A DNA stretch of 64,000 nt from an uncultured Prevotellaceae bacterium (GCA_900315455.1 OMZE01000003.1:123443-187442), one strand, 5' to 3'. Shown: positions 53,982 to 62,656, numbered from the stretch's first letter. The notes: a model not told the origin generated them from the sequence alone. Translations and numbers: made by a program.

Positions 53982-54671
53982 ATGAAGAAAGAGACGATAC
54001 AAATAGCAGACCGAAAATGTGTGGTCTATAGGGATGAACAGCCTGAACTGCTTCTGCTACAGCCCATCGACAACCATGACCTGGAGGTCATGGACAATGA
54101 GGTGGCCGTCATAGCGTCTCTGTCGACGAAACCTTTTGTCTTGGTTGCCTTTGAGGTGAAGGATTGGTTTGGTGAACTGACACCATGGACAGCCCCCGCA
54201 GTTTTTGGGAATACTCCCTTCGGCGATGGGGCGGAGCACACCTTGTCTTTTGTCACAGACACGCTGATGCCTGAGTTACAAAACAGACTGATATATGATG
54301 CGGATGTGATGAAATGCCTGCTGGGGGGCTATTCCCTGGCTGGATTCTTTGCGCTTTGGGCGTGCTATCATTCACCGATGTTCCATGGCATAGCAGCCGT
54401 TTCTCCCTCTGTATGGTATCCTGATTGGATGAACTATGCGCAGACCCATCAGCCGATGACTTCTTCTGTGTATCTCAGTCTGGGCGACAAGGAGGAAAGA
54501 GCAAGAAATCCTGTCATGGCAAGGGTGGGGGAGTGCATCCGCAAACAGCATGAGTTATTGGTCACGCAAGGCATCGATGCCATCTTTGAATGGAACAAAG
54601 GGAACCATTTCCAACATACCGACGAAAGGACGGCAAAGGGCTTCGCCTGGTTAATGAGCCAGACACGATAA
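53982..54671 (+). CDS. Alpha/beta hydrolase, putative esterase
   Basis: 229 residues from the ATG at 53982 (a GTG two codons upstream is possible). It has a nucleophile elbow GGYSLAGFFALWA with Ser, YLSLGDKEERARNP preceding a candidate Asp/Glu, and a late His in WNKGNHFQHTDER. The layout resembles the esterase D/Fes family. No signal peptide. It lies 13 bases after the GNAT gene. Confidence 0.78.
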   Translation: MKKETIQIADRKCVVYRDEQPELLLLQPIDNHDLEVMDNEVAVIASLSTKPFVLVAFEVKDWFGELTPWTAPAVFGNTPFGDGAEHTLSFVTDTLMPELQNRLIYDADVMKCLLGGYSLAGFFALWACYHSPMFHGIAAVSPSVWYPDWMNYAQTHQPMTSSVYLSLGDKEERARNPVMARVGECIRKQHELLVTQGIDAIFEWNKGNHFQHTDERTAKGFAWLMSQTR

Positions 54672-54721
54672 CCTGAGAGGGTCGTTGCACACGGGCCTCT
54701 TCTTTATTCCCCTCCCCCCGA

Positions 54722-55402
54722 TTATTCCTTTTTCTCGAATCTCTTCTCCAGGATATGGGTAGCCATGGAGTCGGCCGACTGTAGGATGGTGACAAGGGGA
54801 AAGTTGCTGTTGGCTGTCCCGATGCTCTCTCTCATCTCATGGCTTTGGAAGGCGAGGTCCCATGCTCCCATGTGCCAGCGGATGGCCATGAGTTCTGATG
54901 CCTCCAGTTTTAATCCCAACATGAGCAGCATCACCACCGACTTCTCCCCGTGGCCGAAGGGAAGGTTGGAGTAGTCGGCCACATAGCCCATGTATTTCTC
55001 CCACCGGTTGGTGGCATCCTTGCGCCATTTCTCGGCTTCCTTGTAGGTGATGGCCTTGCAGAAGTCGTGGAGCAGGGCGGCGATGACAACATTTTCCTTC
55101 TTCACTTTCTCTCCTATTTCGGGGTCAAGACTTGTCAGTTGCTCACGGATTTTCAGCGCGAGGCAACAGACTATCATCGAGTGTTCGAGCAGTCCTCCCC
55201 TGTGGTTGAGGTGTTTGCCGGCAGAAGCAGGTGCAGTGAAGAAACCTTTCTTTTCAAGAGCCTCAATCACTCGTTCTATTCCTTCTTTTGGGGTCTCTTG
55301 GAGCAGGCGGATGAACTCTTCTTTCAGTTTGTCCAGCCGTTCTTGTGGGGCTTTCCCCTCTTGTGGCATTTCAAGGAGCAAGCGGATGATATCTTCTTTC
55401 AT
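54722..55402 (-). CDS. HD-domain hydrolase
   Basis: 226 residues. Metal-binding HD signature: NHRGGLLEHS, then ALLHDFCKA, GHGEKSVVML and IRWHMGAWD. The N-terminal 50 residues are a charged helix with the repeat-like RLLLEMPQEGKA/RLLQETPKEG. Such proteins are phosphohydrolases or 3'-5' exonuclease-like enzymes; the substrate is unknown. Confidence 0.85.
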   Translation of the reverse strand: MKEDIIRLLLEMPQEGKAPQERLDKLKEEFIRLLQETPKEGIERVIEALEKKGFFTAPASAGKHLNHRGGLLEHSMIVCCLALKIREQLTSLDPEIGEKVKKENVVIAALLHDFCKAITYKEAEKWRKDATNRWEKYMGYVADYSNLPFGHGEKSVVMLLMLGLKLEASELMAIRWHMGAWDLAFQSHEMRESIGTANSNFPLVTILQSADSMATHILEKRFEKKE

Positions 55403-55590
55403 GATGTGTATAGTAAAGGGTTATGGGAGGTCAAAGATAGTGAAAGCCGAGTGGAATACCAAACAAAAGACGAAGTTTTTTGTTTGAATTCCCGAGGCGC
55501 CTCCTATCTTGGGCCGCAGGCCAAAGTGTGAAAGCCGAAGACATAGAAAAGAAAAAAGCAGAATAATTTTCTCTTTCGGTTTCTTTTTCT

Positions 55591-55598
55591 TACCTTTG
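55591..55598 (+). promoter_or_regulatory. -7 element for tRNA-Leu
   Basis: TACCTTTG, 20 bases before the mature tRNA 5' end. Confidence 0.6.
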
Positions 55599-55617
55599 CA
55601 CCACCTTTCGCGGAAAT

Positions 55618-55699
55618 GCGCTTGTGGCGGAATTGGCAGACGCGCTAGACTTAGGATCTAGTGTCTCACGACGTGAAGGTTCGAGTCCTTTCAGGCGCA
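55618..55699 (+). tRNA. tRNA-Leu (UAG anticodon)
   Basis: Acceptor stem GCGCTTG (55618-55624) pairs with CAGGCGC (55692-55698). The anticodon stem CTAGA/TCTAG encloses loop CTTAGGA with anticodon TAG (55652-55654). The T arm is AAGGTTCGAGTCCTTT; there is a long variable arm, as in class II tRNAs. The 3' CCA is not encoded. Confidence 0.95.
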
Positions 55700-55705
55700 C
55701 ATGAC

Positions 55706-55748
55706 AAAATCGGCAACTATCTGAAATTTAGATGGCTGCCGATTTTTC
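55706..55748 (+). terminator. Terminator after tRNA-Leu
   Basis: AAAATCGGCA (55706-55715) is exactly complementary to TGCCGATTTT (55737-55746), giving a ten-base stem followed by T residues. Confidence 0.85.
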
Positions 55749-55792
55749 ATTGGTCTAAAATATGAAATTTGGCGTGATTTTGGCGTGATATT

Positions 55793-56041
55793 TCAAGAAT
55801 AAATGCCAAATGGCTTGAAAAATATTATTTTCAAGAAGAAAAACAAGAGATAATAATTGGAGTACTGAAGGATTTTACTTACCTTTGCTGCATTATTTAT
55901 CGGCCCTCCCTCCTCGGTTTTGTATTCCTTGAATTGGCCATTGACAGAGGTGATGTAACATGGAAACACAGAGTGTGGAAATGTTGTTTTTTTATTATCT
56001 GGTGTCGATAAATAATCTGCAATAGTTCCTTTTTTCGGCAC
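55793..56041 (-). CDS. Possible small ORF or gene remnant
   Basis: 82 codons from a GTG. The first 50 residues look protein-like (KKGTIADYLSTPD; ITSVNGQFKEYKTEEGGP); the remainder becomes a low-complexity hydrophobic tail. A consensus plus-strand promoter (55857-55887) lies inside it. It may be decayed DNA from the element next to the tRNA. Confidence 0.25.
   Translation of the reverse strand: MPKKGTIADYLSTPDNKKTTFPHSVFPCYITSVNGQFKEYKTEEGGPINNAAKVSKILQYSNYYLLFFFLKIIFFKPFGIYS
55857..55887 (+). promoter_or_regulatory. Promoter in the tRNA-distal gap
   Basis: TTG (55857-55859), 20 bases, TACCTTTG (55880-55887); would give a leader of about 195 bases for the gene at 56089. Confidence 0.6.
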
Positions 56042-56088
56042 TTTCTATAACAGTTGGAGAAATCGATGGTAATCTCTGGCTGTCCTTT

Positions 56089-56817
56089 ATGCTTGATAAA
56101 TTACGTAAAAACATAAAAACAATTATTATGAATGCTATGCTATATACCTTTAATGATTTTCTTTGTGGATTAAATGAAATATTATGGCCTGCTGCCACAT
56201 TCTTAATCTGTATGGTTTCAGGCATATGTATGGTTAAGAAGAAGGGCATAGGCCTTGAACGCACATTGGCACTCAGTGTTTTCTCAGCATTCGTTATCTA
56301 TGTTGCTTATTGCTACTTTTACAGAAAGTCCATAGGAATAAGCATCCCTTTGTCGATAGGTCTCATCTGTAGTATCCTGTTCTATTTTGACTGGAAAAAA
56401 CCGAAGAAGGACATCAAGTCGAATACTGAAAACGAGCTGCAAGAAATTGACTCTGAAGGAGTAATCACTCCTCCTGCAGTCAGAACGGACGAACGTCCAA
56501 ATTCTGAGCAACCAACAGAATTACCTCAAAGGCAGAAACCAGGCAAAAGCATCGACACCCGTACCATCTTTGATTTTATAATAGGGAAGAACATTTCTGA
56601 TAAAACAGCCTATATACAACAACTAAAAGATTTGATGGAAGGAAGAAGAGGACAAAAGGCTTTGGAGGAATGCATCCTCCCAGAATTGGGAACGAACATC
56701 AGCACAGACATCACCTTCCGTGCCTTCGACGAAACTTTCCCGAATGTCATAGACAAGGCAGGATTCTCCAGGTTCAAAAAGAAGATTCCAAGCAAAATCA
56801 CGCTCCAAAAATTGTAA
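56089..56817 (+). CDS. Membrane protein of unknown function in mobile segment
   Basis: 242 residues; the ATG at 56128 is an alternative start. Hydrophobic segments at residues about 29-48, 60-80 and 85-98, then a hydrophilic region (SNTENELQEIDSEG…) and a C-terminal part TIFDFIIGKNISDKTAYIQQLKDLMEGRRGQ. The C-terminal half resembles small DNA- or protein-binding domains found beside mobile element genes in Bacteroidales, but no family name can be given. AT-rich relative to surrounding chromosome. Confidence 0.6.
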   Translation: MLDKLRKNIKTIIMNAMLYTFNDFLCGLNEILWPAATFLICMVSGICMVKKKGIGLERTLALSVFSAFVIYVAYCYFYRKSIGISIPLSIGLICSILFYFDWKKPKKDIKSNTENELQEIDSEGVITPPAVRTDERPNSEQPTELPQRQKPGKSIDTRTIFDFIIGKNISDKTAYIQQLKDLMEGRRGQKALEECILPELGTNISTDITFRAFDETFPNVIDKAGFSRFKKKIPSKITLQKL

Positions 56818-57049
56818 GCAACAGGCTCATATTCAATTATTTGAACGACAATTCAAACAACTTTGACAACTTATGAAACTGGTTGTCAAGGTTGTTTTTC
56901 AATTAATTGCATTCTGCTTTTTCTATCAATAACTTTGCATCAGCTTTTTGCGGAAGATAACAGGCTCCGCAACAGAAAGCGGTGGTTTGCAAGGTAACCG
57001 TTGCCTGTTAGACGGACACAAGACCACTTCCTTTTAATATTTTGATGAT

Positions 57050-57346
57050 ATGACACATAATAGTGTAAGAATTGAGGATTTGTTGTCCGTTAGTCCTAAC
57101 ATGCAGTTGGTAATCACTGCTGCCGACCTGAAGGAATTCGCCTTGTCAGTCGCAAACGAAGTGAGGAATTCGGATGACAACAGCAAGGAGGACGAAACGC
57201 TCTATTCTCCTGAGGAATTTGCGAACAAACACCATGTCTGCAAATCTACCCTTTGGCGTTGGCGACAAGCCGGCATCCTCACCCAGACAAGAATAGGCGG
57301 GAAAGTATACTATCGTGAGTCCAACCTTAAACTTGTGGAGGATTAG
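57050..57346 (+). CDS. Helix-turn-helix (excisionase/MerR-like) protein
   Basis: 98 residues. The C-terminal half SPEEFANKHHVCKSTLWRWRQAGILTQTRIGGKVYYRES is the HTH_17 domain common in excisionases and mobile-element regulators of Bacteroidales. It is followed four bases later by the next gene. Confidence 0.88.
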   Translation: MTHNSVRIEDLLSVSPNMQLVITAADLKEFALSVANEVRNSDDNSKEDETLYSPEEFANKHHVCKSTLWRWRQAGILTQTRIGGKVYYRESNLKLVED

Positions 57347-57349
57347 GCT

Positions 57350-58129
57350 ATGGCTGCAGAATTGAAGAAAAAGAGTTTCGTTCTGTTCGCGGATTACATG
57401 ACTGCCGTCAGTGTGCTCACCGACGAACAGGCGGGAAGATTGTTCAAGCAAATTTATGCGTATGTCAACGACCTGGAGGTTTCCAAGTCCCAGGATCCTG
57501 CCATCGCCGCCATGTTCGAGATGTTCCGCACACAAATCGACCGTGAAGCGGAGAAATGGGCGGAGAAATGCAGGAGGAACAAGGAGTACTCCCATATGCG
57601 GAAATGCTATGCAAGAAAGGTATCGGCTGATGTCGGAAGGCATCCGCCGGTATCGGACGATAACTCTGGACATCCAACGACATCGGACGTTATCCTTAAT
57701 GACAATGATAGTGATATTGTCAATGATAGTGATAATGTCAGTGATAGTGAAGGCTTGGAAACTGTCGTTTCCATGAAGCCTAAAGAAGACGAGCGCTATC
57801 CCTTCGATGAAATATGGAAGATGTATGGCAAACCCGTCGGGAATGTTTCGACTTTAAGGGAAAAGTGGAATCTTCTTTCCGAGGCGGACAAGGCCGCCAT
57901 CTTTGAATACGTGCCAGGGTATGTCGCCTCACGACCCGAGGTCAGGTACCGGAGGAACTTCGAGAATTTTCTTTCCCTTAAAGTCTGGGAGAATGAACCG
58001 TTAACTAATGACAATCATGGAAATGAAACAAATCATCAACCAGATGCTGGAAGACGGCAGTCTGCCGTGCAGGATGCAGCAGAACTCATGCGCGAGTACC
58101 TTGATGATGAAGGACAGTCGGTTGCCTGA
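57350..58129 (+). CDS. DUF6291-like protein of mobile elements
   Basis: 259 residues. The N-terminus KKKSFVLFADYMTAVSVLTDEQAGRLFKQIYAYVND, then MFEMFRTQIDREAEKWAEKCRRNKEYSHM, matches the remembered DUF6291 pattern; it is followed by a Ser/Asp-rich linker and a C-terminal domain YPFDEIWKMYGKPVGNVSTLREKWN seen in replication-associated proteins. The linker is encoded by repeated gatagtgatattgtcaatgat-like sequence. It precedes the mobilization genes. Confidence 0.75.
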   Translation: MAAELKKKSFVLFADYMTAVSVLTDEQAGRLFKQIYAYVNDLEVSKSQDPAIAAMFEMFRTQIDREAEKWAEKCRRNKEYSHMRKCYARKVSADVGRHPPVSDDNSGHPTTSDVILNDNDSDIVNDSDNVSDSEGLETVVSMKPKEDERYPFDEIWKMYGKPVGNVSTLREKWNLLSEADKAAIFEYVPGYVASRPEVRYRRNFENFLSLKVWENEPLTNDNHGNETNHQPDAGRRQSAVQDAAELMREYLDDEGQSVA

Positions 58130-58712
58130 TGCCTGCGTCTCGTTGCTAGGCAAGTATGGTTCCGTCACGGACTTCCTGAAAGCCAGCAACCCGTCCATGC
58201 AGTTGCAGATATGCAAGGACGTGCCTTCCTGCTACTTCGGCGACTCTCCCACATTGTCCGTCATTGACAGGACATATGGGAAAAGGAAGGCGAATGCCTG
58301 GCTCATTCCGCAACTGCTGGATCTGAGTCTCTGCTGCGGGTTGAAAGAGAATGCGTCGAGGGAACAGCTTGAATTCACTGCGGCGTTCATCGCTACGGAC
58401 TTCCACTGGCTGAAGACCAGTGAACTGATGCTCTTCTTCTACCGCTTCAAGGCAGGGTGCTATGAACGGTTCTTCAGCCGGTTCGACCCGCAGGCCATCC
58501 TGTCAAGCCTGAGGATGTTCCTTCAGGAACGTGCCAGGGCATACGAGGCTCGGGATGAGGAGTTGCGCAGCCGAAAGGAAGCCGAGCATAAAGCCCACTG
58601 TATCTCATATGAGGAATACTGCAAGCGGAATGCCTTCGACCCGGTACATCACAGACTGGGAATGTTGCCCGAAAATGAGGACAGCCAACAGCATCCAATC
58701 TCACCGACCTGA
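58008..58712 (+). CDS. Conserved accessory protein of mobile elements
   Basis: 234 residues if started at 58008, which overlaps the preceding gene by 122 bases; the ATG at 58104 leaves a 26-base overlap and is a reasonable alternative. The core KYGSVTDFLKASNPSMQLQIC, GDSPTLSVIDRTYGKRKANAWL and MLFFYRFKAGCYERFF is a pattern I have seen in mobilizable elements of Bacteroidales; the function is unknown. Confidence 0.7.
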   Translation: MTIMEMKQIINQMLEDGSLPCRMQQNSCASTLMMKDSRLPDACVSLLGKYGSVTDFLKASNPSMQLQICKDVPSCYFGDSPTLSVIDRTYGKRKANAWLIPQLLDLSLCCGLKENASREQLEFTAAFIATDFHWLKTSELMLFFYRFKAGCYERFFSRFDPQAILSSLRMFLQERARAYEARDEELRSRKEAEHKAHCISYEEYCKRNAFDPVHHRLGMLPENEDSQQHPISPT

Positions 58713-58719
58713 CATGTAA

Positions 58720-58778
58720 AAGAGGTGGGGGCAAGATGTGCCGAATGTGTACACATCGGCCACTTGCCCACCCCAAGG
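58720..58778. other. Candidate oriT hairpin
   Basis: An outer stem GGTGGG(GG)CAAG with CTTGCCCACC (58724-58735/58763-58772) encloses a second hairpin GCCGA-a-TGTG/CACA-TCGGC (58740-58760) centred on TGTGTACACA. The position between the accessory gene and mobC is where Bacteroidales mobilizable elements keep their transfer origins. Confidence 0.5.
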
Positions 58779-58897
58779 GTCGGGAGTTGAGGTCGCTCGA
58801 AACTCGCATTCCCTTTTATGCATTTTACATATTATGGTATTTGCATATTTGCTATTTATACGAAATCACATTTTTAATCTTTTAGATTTTACATTTT

Positions 58898-59332
58898 ATG
58901 AAAAATATAAAAAACAAGAACTCACAGCTTCATGTGAGGATGGATCAGGACACGATGGATGTCCTGGAGAAGAAGGCCGGGGACAAAGGACTGACGATGA
59001 GCAGTTACATCCGCTACCTTATCCATAGTGCAGACAAGGAACCCGCAGCCAATACCGGACTGAAATCCGACAATGGCGCCAGTCAATTGCTCGTTGGCAT
59101 GATAGGAGACCTCGTGACGCTCTTTCGAGGGTTGCTGGCAGAGTTTGGAAAGACCGGTGGCAACCTCAACCAGGCAGTCCGCGACATGAATACGTCGTTG
59201 AAGGCTGGTTCCAAAAGTGTCAGTCGGAAGGATGTGCTGGCGGTGGAGGCCTGTTCCACCCAGATGTTGGAATGCGCACAAGGAATTTGGTCGGGGCTGA
59301 GGAGCCTGAAACAAATCATCAAGGAACTATGA
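58898..59332 (+). CDS. MobC-like relaxosome protein
   Basis: 144 residues. N-terminal ribbon-helix-helix-like region (QLHVRMDQDTMDVLEKKAGDKGLTMSSYIRYLI), then a helical part with LLAEFGKTGGNLNQAVRDMN, the MobC signature region (GxNLNQ). It assists relaxase binding at oriT. The stop overlaps the relaxase start. Confidence 0.88.
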   Translation: MKNIKNKNSQLHVRMDQDTMDVLEKKAGDKGLTMSSYIRYLIHSADKEPAANTGLKSDNGASQLLVGMIGDLVTLFRGLLAEFGKTGGNLNQAVRDMNTSLKAGSKSVSRKDVLAVEACSTQMLECAQGIWSGLRSLKQIIKEL

Positions 59333-60729
59333 TCACGAAGAAGCTACGTCAGGCCGGCGGCGGGCGGTTCCCTGCCGCCGGTTACAATGAGGGCAAGGTG
59401 CTCGAAGGGGTGGCCGACCTCCTTATGGCGAGGAACGTGGACGGGCGTTTCCTACGCCAACTGGACATCATGCATGCTGTGGGCATCAACGCCACCGGGG
59501 AGGTGGAGCGGTATATGAGGGAGCATTCGCAGACCTACGGCAACTCCAAGACGCAGAACAAGCAGTTCCACGTGGCTCTGTCGGTGAAGGAGCATGAGAT
59601 GGACAGGTATGAGTTGGGGGAGTTTGCCGAGAAGTTCATGGAGAGGATGGGGTACGACGGCCAGCCGTACTTCGTCTATTTCCACCATGACACGGGCAAC
59701 AACCATGTGCACATTCTCTCCACCCGCATCAACCGCTACGGCATCGCCATCAGCGACAGCTTCGACAAGATGAGGATGCAGCGGGTGACGGACGAGATTC
59801 TCGGCATCACTCCCGAAAAGGAAAGGCAGAAGCTGTTCTCCTATGGTTTCCAGACAGAGGGGCAGTTCATGAACGTCGCCCGCTCCTGTGGTTACAATCC
59901 GAAGGAAGAAACTGTCGATGGCGTGGAATGCTATACCTTCTTCCGCAGCCATTATCCCCAATTCACGATTCCAAAGGTGGAGGTCATGAAACGAATGACA
60001 GCAAAAGAAGACAGCCTGGCTATGAGGAAGCGCAAGGAACGTGCCCGGCAACTGAAAGCCATCTTGATGAAATACCGCCAACTGAGCCTCCAACAGCAGT
60101 TCCCGACAAAAAAGGGCAAGGCCGAGACACAGTCCGACCTTGAAGAGAGAAAGACATTGGCTTTGTCGGGGTTGCAGCATAAGGACGGCACTTCCTTCAA
60201 TGAGATGGAGAAACTGCAAGTGAAATGGATGCTGAAAGAGCTCCGGCAGAAGTTAGGCATTGACATCCACTGGCAGAAAGACAAAAACGGCATCGTTCGG
60301 GGTTACGGCATCATCGACCACAAGACCAAGACAGCGTTCGACGGCAGTCAGGTGCTGAGAATGGGAGAATGGATGGACATCCAAACAAAGAGGAATGAGG
60401 AACATGCACAAAAGACCATCGGCTCATCGGCTCAAAATACTCCGATAGCCATGAATACGGACTCCATCACCATCGCCAAGCATAAGAACGGAAAGTTCTA
60501 CCTACGGGTTGTCTTCAACAACTTTGGACATTCAGAGATTTTCTACCTTTCCCAGGAAGAAACACGCGCCTATTTGTTGACGACAGAGCCTATGGAACGC
60601 GAACGGCTCAAACAGCAGTTCGCCTATAAAAACTTGTTCCGGGCCATAGGCGGGAGCCACGACCAGAACAGGGAATGGGAGGTTGGAAATGGGTATGATG
60701 GCGATGATGGAAGGGGGCTGAAAAGATGA
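59329..60729 (+). CDS. MobA-type relaxase
   Basis: 466 residues from the ATG overlapping mobC. Tyrosine motif AAGYNEGKVLEG near residue 19 is the likely nicking site; the metal-binding triad is FHHDTGNNHVHILSTR (about residues 122-137). Conserved NKQFHVALSVKEHEMDRYE lies between. It nicks and carries single-strand DNA during mobilization by a helper conjugative element. No VirD4 or T4SS genes are present. The stop codon lies directly against the cas1 remnant. Confidence 0.93.
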   Translation: MITKKLRQAGGGRFPAAGYNEGKVLEGVADLLMARNVDGRFLRQLDIMHAVGINATGEVERYMREHSQTYGNSKTQNKQFHVALSVKEHEMDRYELGEFAEKFMERMGYDGQPYFVYFHHDTGNNHVHILSTRINRYGIAISDSFDKMRMQRVTDEILGITPEKERQKLFSYGFQTEGQFMNVARSCGYNPKEETVDGVECYTFFRSHYPQFTIPKVEVMKRMTAKEDSLAMRKRKERARQLKAILMKYRQLSLQQQFPTKKGKAETQSDLEERKTLALSGLQHKDGTSFNEMEKLQVKWMLKELRQKLGIDIHWQKDKNGIVRGYGIIDHKTKTAFDGSQVLRMGEWMDIQTKRNEEHAQKTIGSSAQNTPIAMNTDSITIAKHKNGKFYLRVVFNNFGHSEIFYLSQEETRAYLLTTEPMERERLKQQFAYKNLFRAIGGSHDQNREWEVGNGYDGDDGRGLKR

Positions 60730-60731
60730 TG

Positions 60732-60935
60732 TTTTCCCCCTTCTTCAATCAATGACTTCACTTTATAATCAACATATGGTCTGTATGGCTCCATCAAATC
60801 ATCCCCCAAAGGGAATTCATCGTAACTATTGTGATGAAAGGTACCGACCGTTGGAAGCTATCCTGCATCCATAATACGCCTTGCCATCATGGACCGGAGT
60901 AGAGTATAGCCATAATTCAGCAACGAGTTTGGTGG
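60732..60935 (-). pseudogene. cas1: Broken fragment of type II-like cas1 (C-terminal part)
   Basis: Minus-strand translation in one frame gives PPNSLLNYGYTLLRSMMA, then RRIMDAG, a TAG stop at 60858-60860, then LPTVGTFHHNSYDEFPLGDD and LMEPYRPYVDYKVKSLIEEGG. This follows the Cas1 C-terminal core (LNYGYxxLR…LPTxGxxHxN…LADDLMEPYRP) of type II systems closely. Both ends are missing: the left end runs into the relaxase 3' end and the N-terminal two-thirds is absent on the right. No cas2, cas9 or CRISPR array is nearby. Confidence 0.85.
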
Positions 60936-61151
60936 CAACTAAGTTTGTTTCGCCATTTTTCCGGCCAAGTTAATTAAAAATGGGAGAAAAATGACATGAC
61001 AAAAAAACGGGCATTTTCCATTGCCTTTCAATATTTTTAATTATCTTTGCATCAACATATTACAGTATAATGGCTGTAAATGGTACAGATAGTGAAGCGT
61101 TTAAAACGTGAAGGCCCTACCCCACCTCAAATTTGAATAAATTAAAAATCT
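60936..61151. other. Gene-free stretch with -7 box and first structured repeat
   Basis: Contains TATCTTTG at 61042-61049, with TTG at 61021-61023 eighteen bases before it, the structured repeat at 61074-61108, and TACCCCACCTCA at 61118-61129, which recurs at 61842-61853. Confidence 0.5.
61074..61108 (+). repeat. Structured 35-bp repeat, copy 1
   Basis: CTGTA-AATGG-TACAG hairpin, a nine-base linker, and CGTTT-A-AAACG hairpin. It ends 43 bases before the ATG at 61152. Copies 2 and 3 are at 61855-61887 and 63294-63328. Confidence 0.9.
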
Positions 61152-61832
61152 ATGAGAAGTGATACTGTAATCATACATTTTCCACCAGTGAGGTTTCAGA
61201 AGGGTCTGGAATACCTAAAAGGTATAACTGGCCCCATGACTTCTGTTATCCGTGACTTCTCAGCGCTCAAAGACGAACAACAGATGGCTAATTTCAAAAA
61301 CCCTTCTTGGGTTTCTGATAAAATGCGCGAGTATAGAGAAGACAGAGACAGTATGAACACTAATGAATTTAAAAACTTCAATTCTGCTACTACAGCCATC
61401 TATCTTTTGAAGTCATGCGCAAAACTTAATCTCGCAATCTACGCTTTGCGGGATAAATACAGAAAAGAGGAAATAGAAATGGCCAAAAACAAATATAATT
61501 TAGCTAATGACACTTATTCTTATTGGAATTATAACCCGAATTGGGCCATTTCTACAGATGAGGATGTTCTAAGAATCAGAAACGCTGCCGTTAAAGCAAT
61601 GGATATAATTCAATCCTACAGCAAAAAACACACTTTGCCTAACTTTGAACAAGATTTTATCAATACGATTAAATACTCCGTATATGGTATTTGTCACCGA
61701 TTCTCTGTCGAAACAAGAACGCTGACAGAGAAAGCAACCGAGACTGGAGGCAATATCCTCGGCTCTATCGTGGCCTTCGTTTTCATCTGCTTTAGTTTTT
61801 GGTTGTTCGCAAAATGTGCCACAAGTCTATAA
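61152..61832 (+). CDS. Hypothetical protein with C-terminal membrane anchor
   Basis: 226 residues. Mostly hydrophilic and helical, with YSYWNYNPNWAISTDED in the middle and a single membrane helix at residues about 203-222 (ILGSIVAFVFICFSFWLFA). AT-rich compared with the chromosome. No family recognised. Preceded by repeat copy 1. Confidence 0.65.
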   Translation: MRSDTVIIHFPPVRFQKGLEYLKGITGPMTSVIRDFSALKDEQQMANFKNPSWVSDKMREYREDRDSMNTNEFKNFNSATTAIYLLKSCAKLNLAIYALRDKYRKEEIEMAKNKYNLANDTYSYWNYNPNWAISTDEDVLRIRNAAVKAMDIIQSYSKKHTLPNFEQDFINTIKYSVYGICHRFSVETRTLTEKATETGGNILGSIVAFVFICFSFWLFAKCATSL

Positions 61833-61854
61833 TTAATACAATACCCCACCTCAG

Positions 61855-61887
61855 CTGTAAATGGTACAGATAGTGAAGCGTTAAAAA
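61855..61887 (+). repeat. Structured repeat, copy 2 (diverged 3' hairpin)
   Basis: Identical to copy 1 over CTGTAAATGGTACAGATAGT and on through GAAGCGTT, then diverges (AAAAACT), losing the second hairpin. Ends 46 bases before the ATG at 61934. Confidence 0.9.
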
Positions 61888-61933
61888 CTAAGGCAAATCC
61901 CATTTTTTACCTCCACAAATTACAGATGAAAAG

Positions 61934-62632
61934 ATGCTGATCATTTCCCTTATCATATTTGCCATCATTGCTTTGATCGTCGCCGCTGTACTCGGACTCC
62001 TTAGTTCCGTAGTGGCGTGGAGGATTGTACGAAGAAGAAACTGGAGCCACAAACGGTTGATAGTGTTGCTGGCTGCCATCACTCCTGCCTTGTTCATTGG
62101 CATGGAGGCCGTGTTGGGATTTATCGGAAGTGTGTATATCTCCGAGACGAAAGGTGTCGACCTGGGCTTCGGTGATTATTGGGAGGCACCACTTTCTGCA
62201 AGCCACTGCCTTTCTGCTGTCGACATGCCGGAAACGGCATGTATCCGAGAAAAAGGTCCTTACCTAGAAGGCAGTGGACGTGTAGAGCATTTATGGGTAC
62301 AGGATGATAGCGTGTTCGTGACTATACAAGACAAGGCAATCTCATCGGAAATCAATGATTCCTCCTCATCCACCTATTCGTTGTATCTCTTTCATCGTCA
62401 AGGCAATGGGATGGATACGCTTTTGAATAGAGCGGACACACTGCAGTTGGCAGAAACTCTACGAAGCCGAAATCTGGATGCAAAAACTGCTTTGACACCA
62501 GATGACTATTTTACCCAAGCACAAAGGGAGGCTCACAAAATAGAAAGCCCGCTTCGACATACGATCACAATCGTGACAATATTGGCATTGTGGGCTTTAC
62601 TCATTCGGTTCATCAAGAAAAGAAGTTGTTGA
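61934..62632 (+). CDS. Membrane protein of unknown function
   Basis: 232 residues. Membrane helices at residues about 2-25, 42-66 and 207-226 frame an extracytoplasmic domain (about 70-205) containing ETACIREKGPYLEGSGRVEHLW and LYLFHRQGNGMDTLL. No family recognised. Followed 24 bases later by another membrane protein, probably its partner. Confidence 0.7.
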   Translation: MLIISLIIFAIIALIVAAVLGLLSSVVAWRIVRRRNWSHKRLIVLLAAITPALFIGMEAVLGFIGSVYISETKGVDLGFGDYWEAPLSASHCLSAVDMPETACIREKGPYLEGSGRVEHLWVQDDSVFVTIQDKAISSEINDSSSSTYSLYLFHRQGNGMDTLLNRADTLQLAETLRSRNLDAKTALTPDDYFTQAQREAHKIESPLRHTITIVTILALWALLIRFIKKRSC

Positions 62633-62656
62633 CTTGAAGATAAAAAAGGAAGCAAA

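Noticed and set aside
55995-56264. Minus-strand 89-codon frame opposite the membrane protein gene
   Set aside because: Antisense to the plus-strand frame with no recognisable features.
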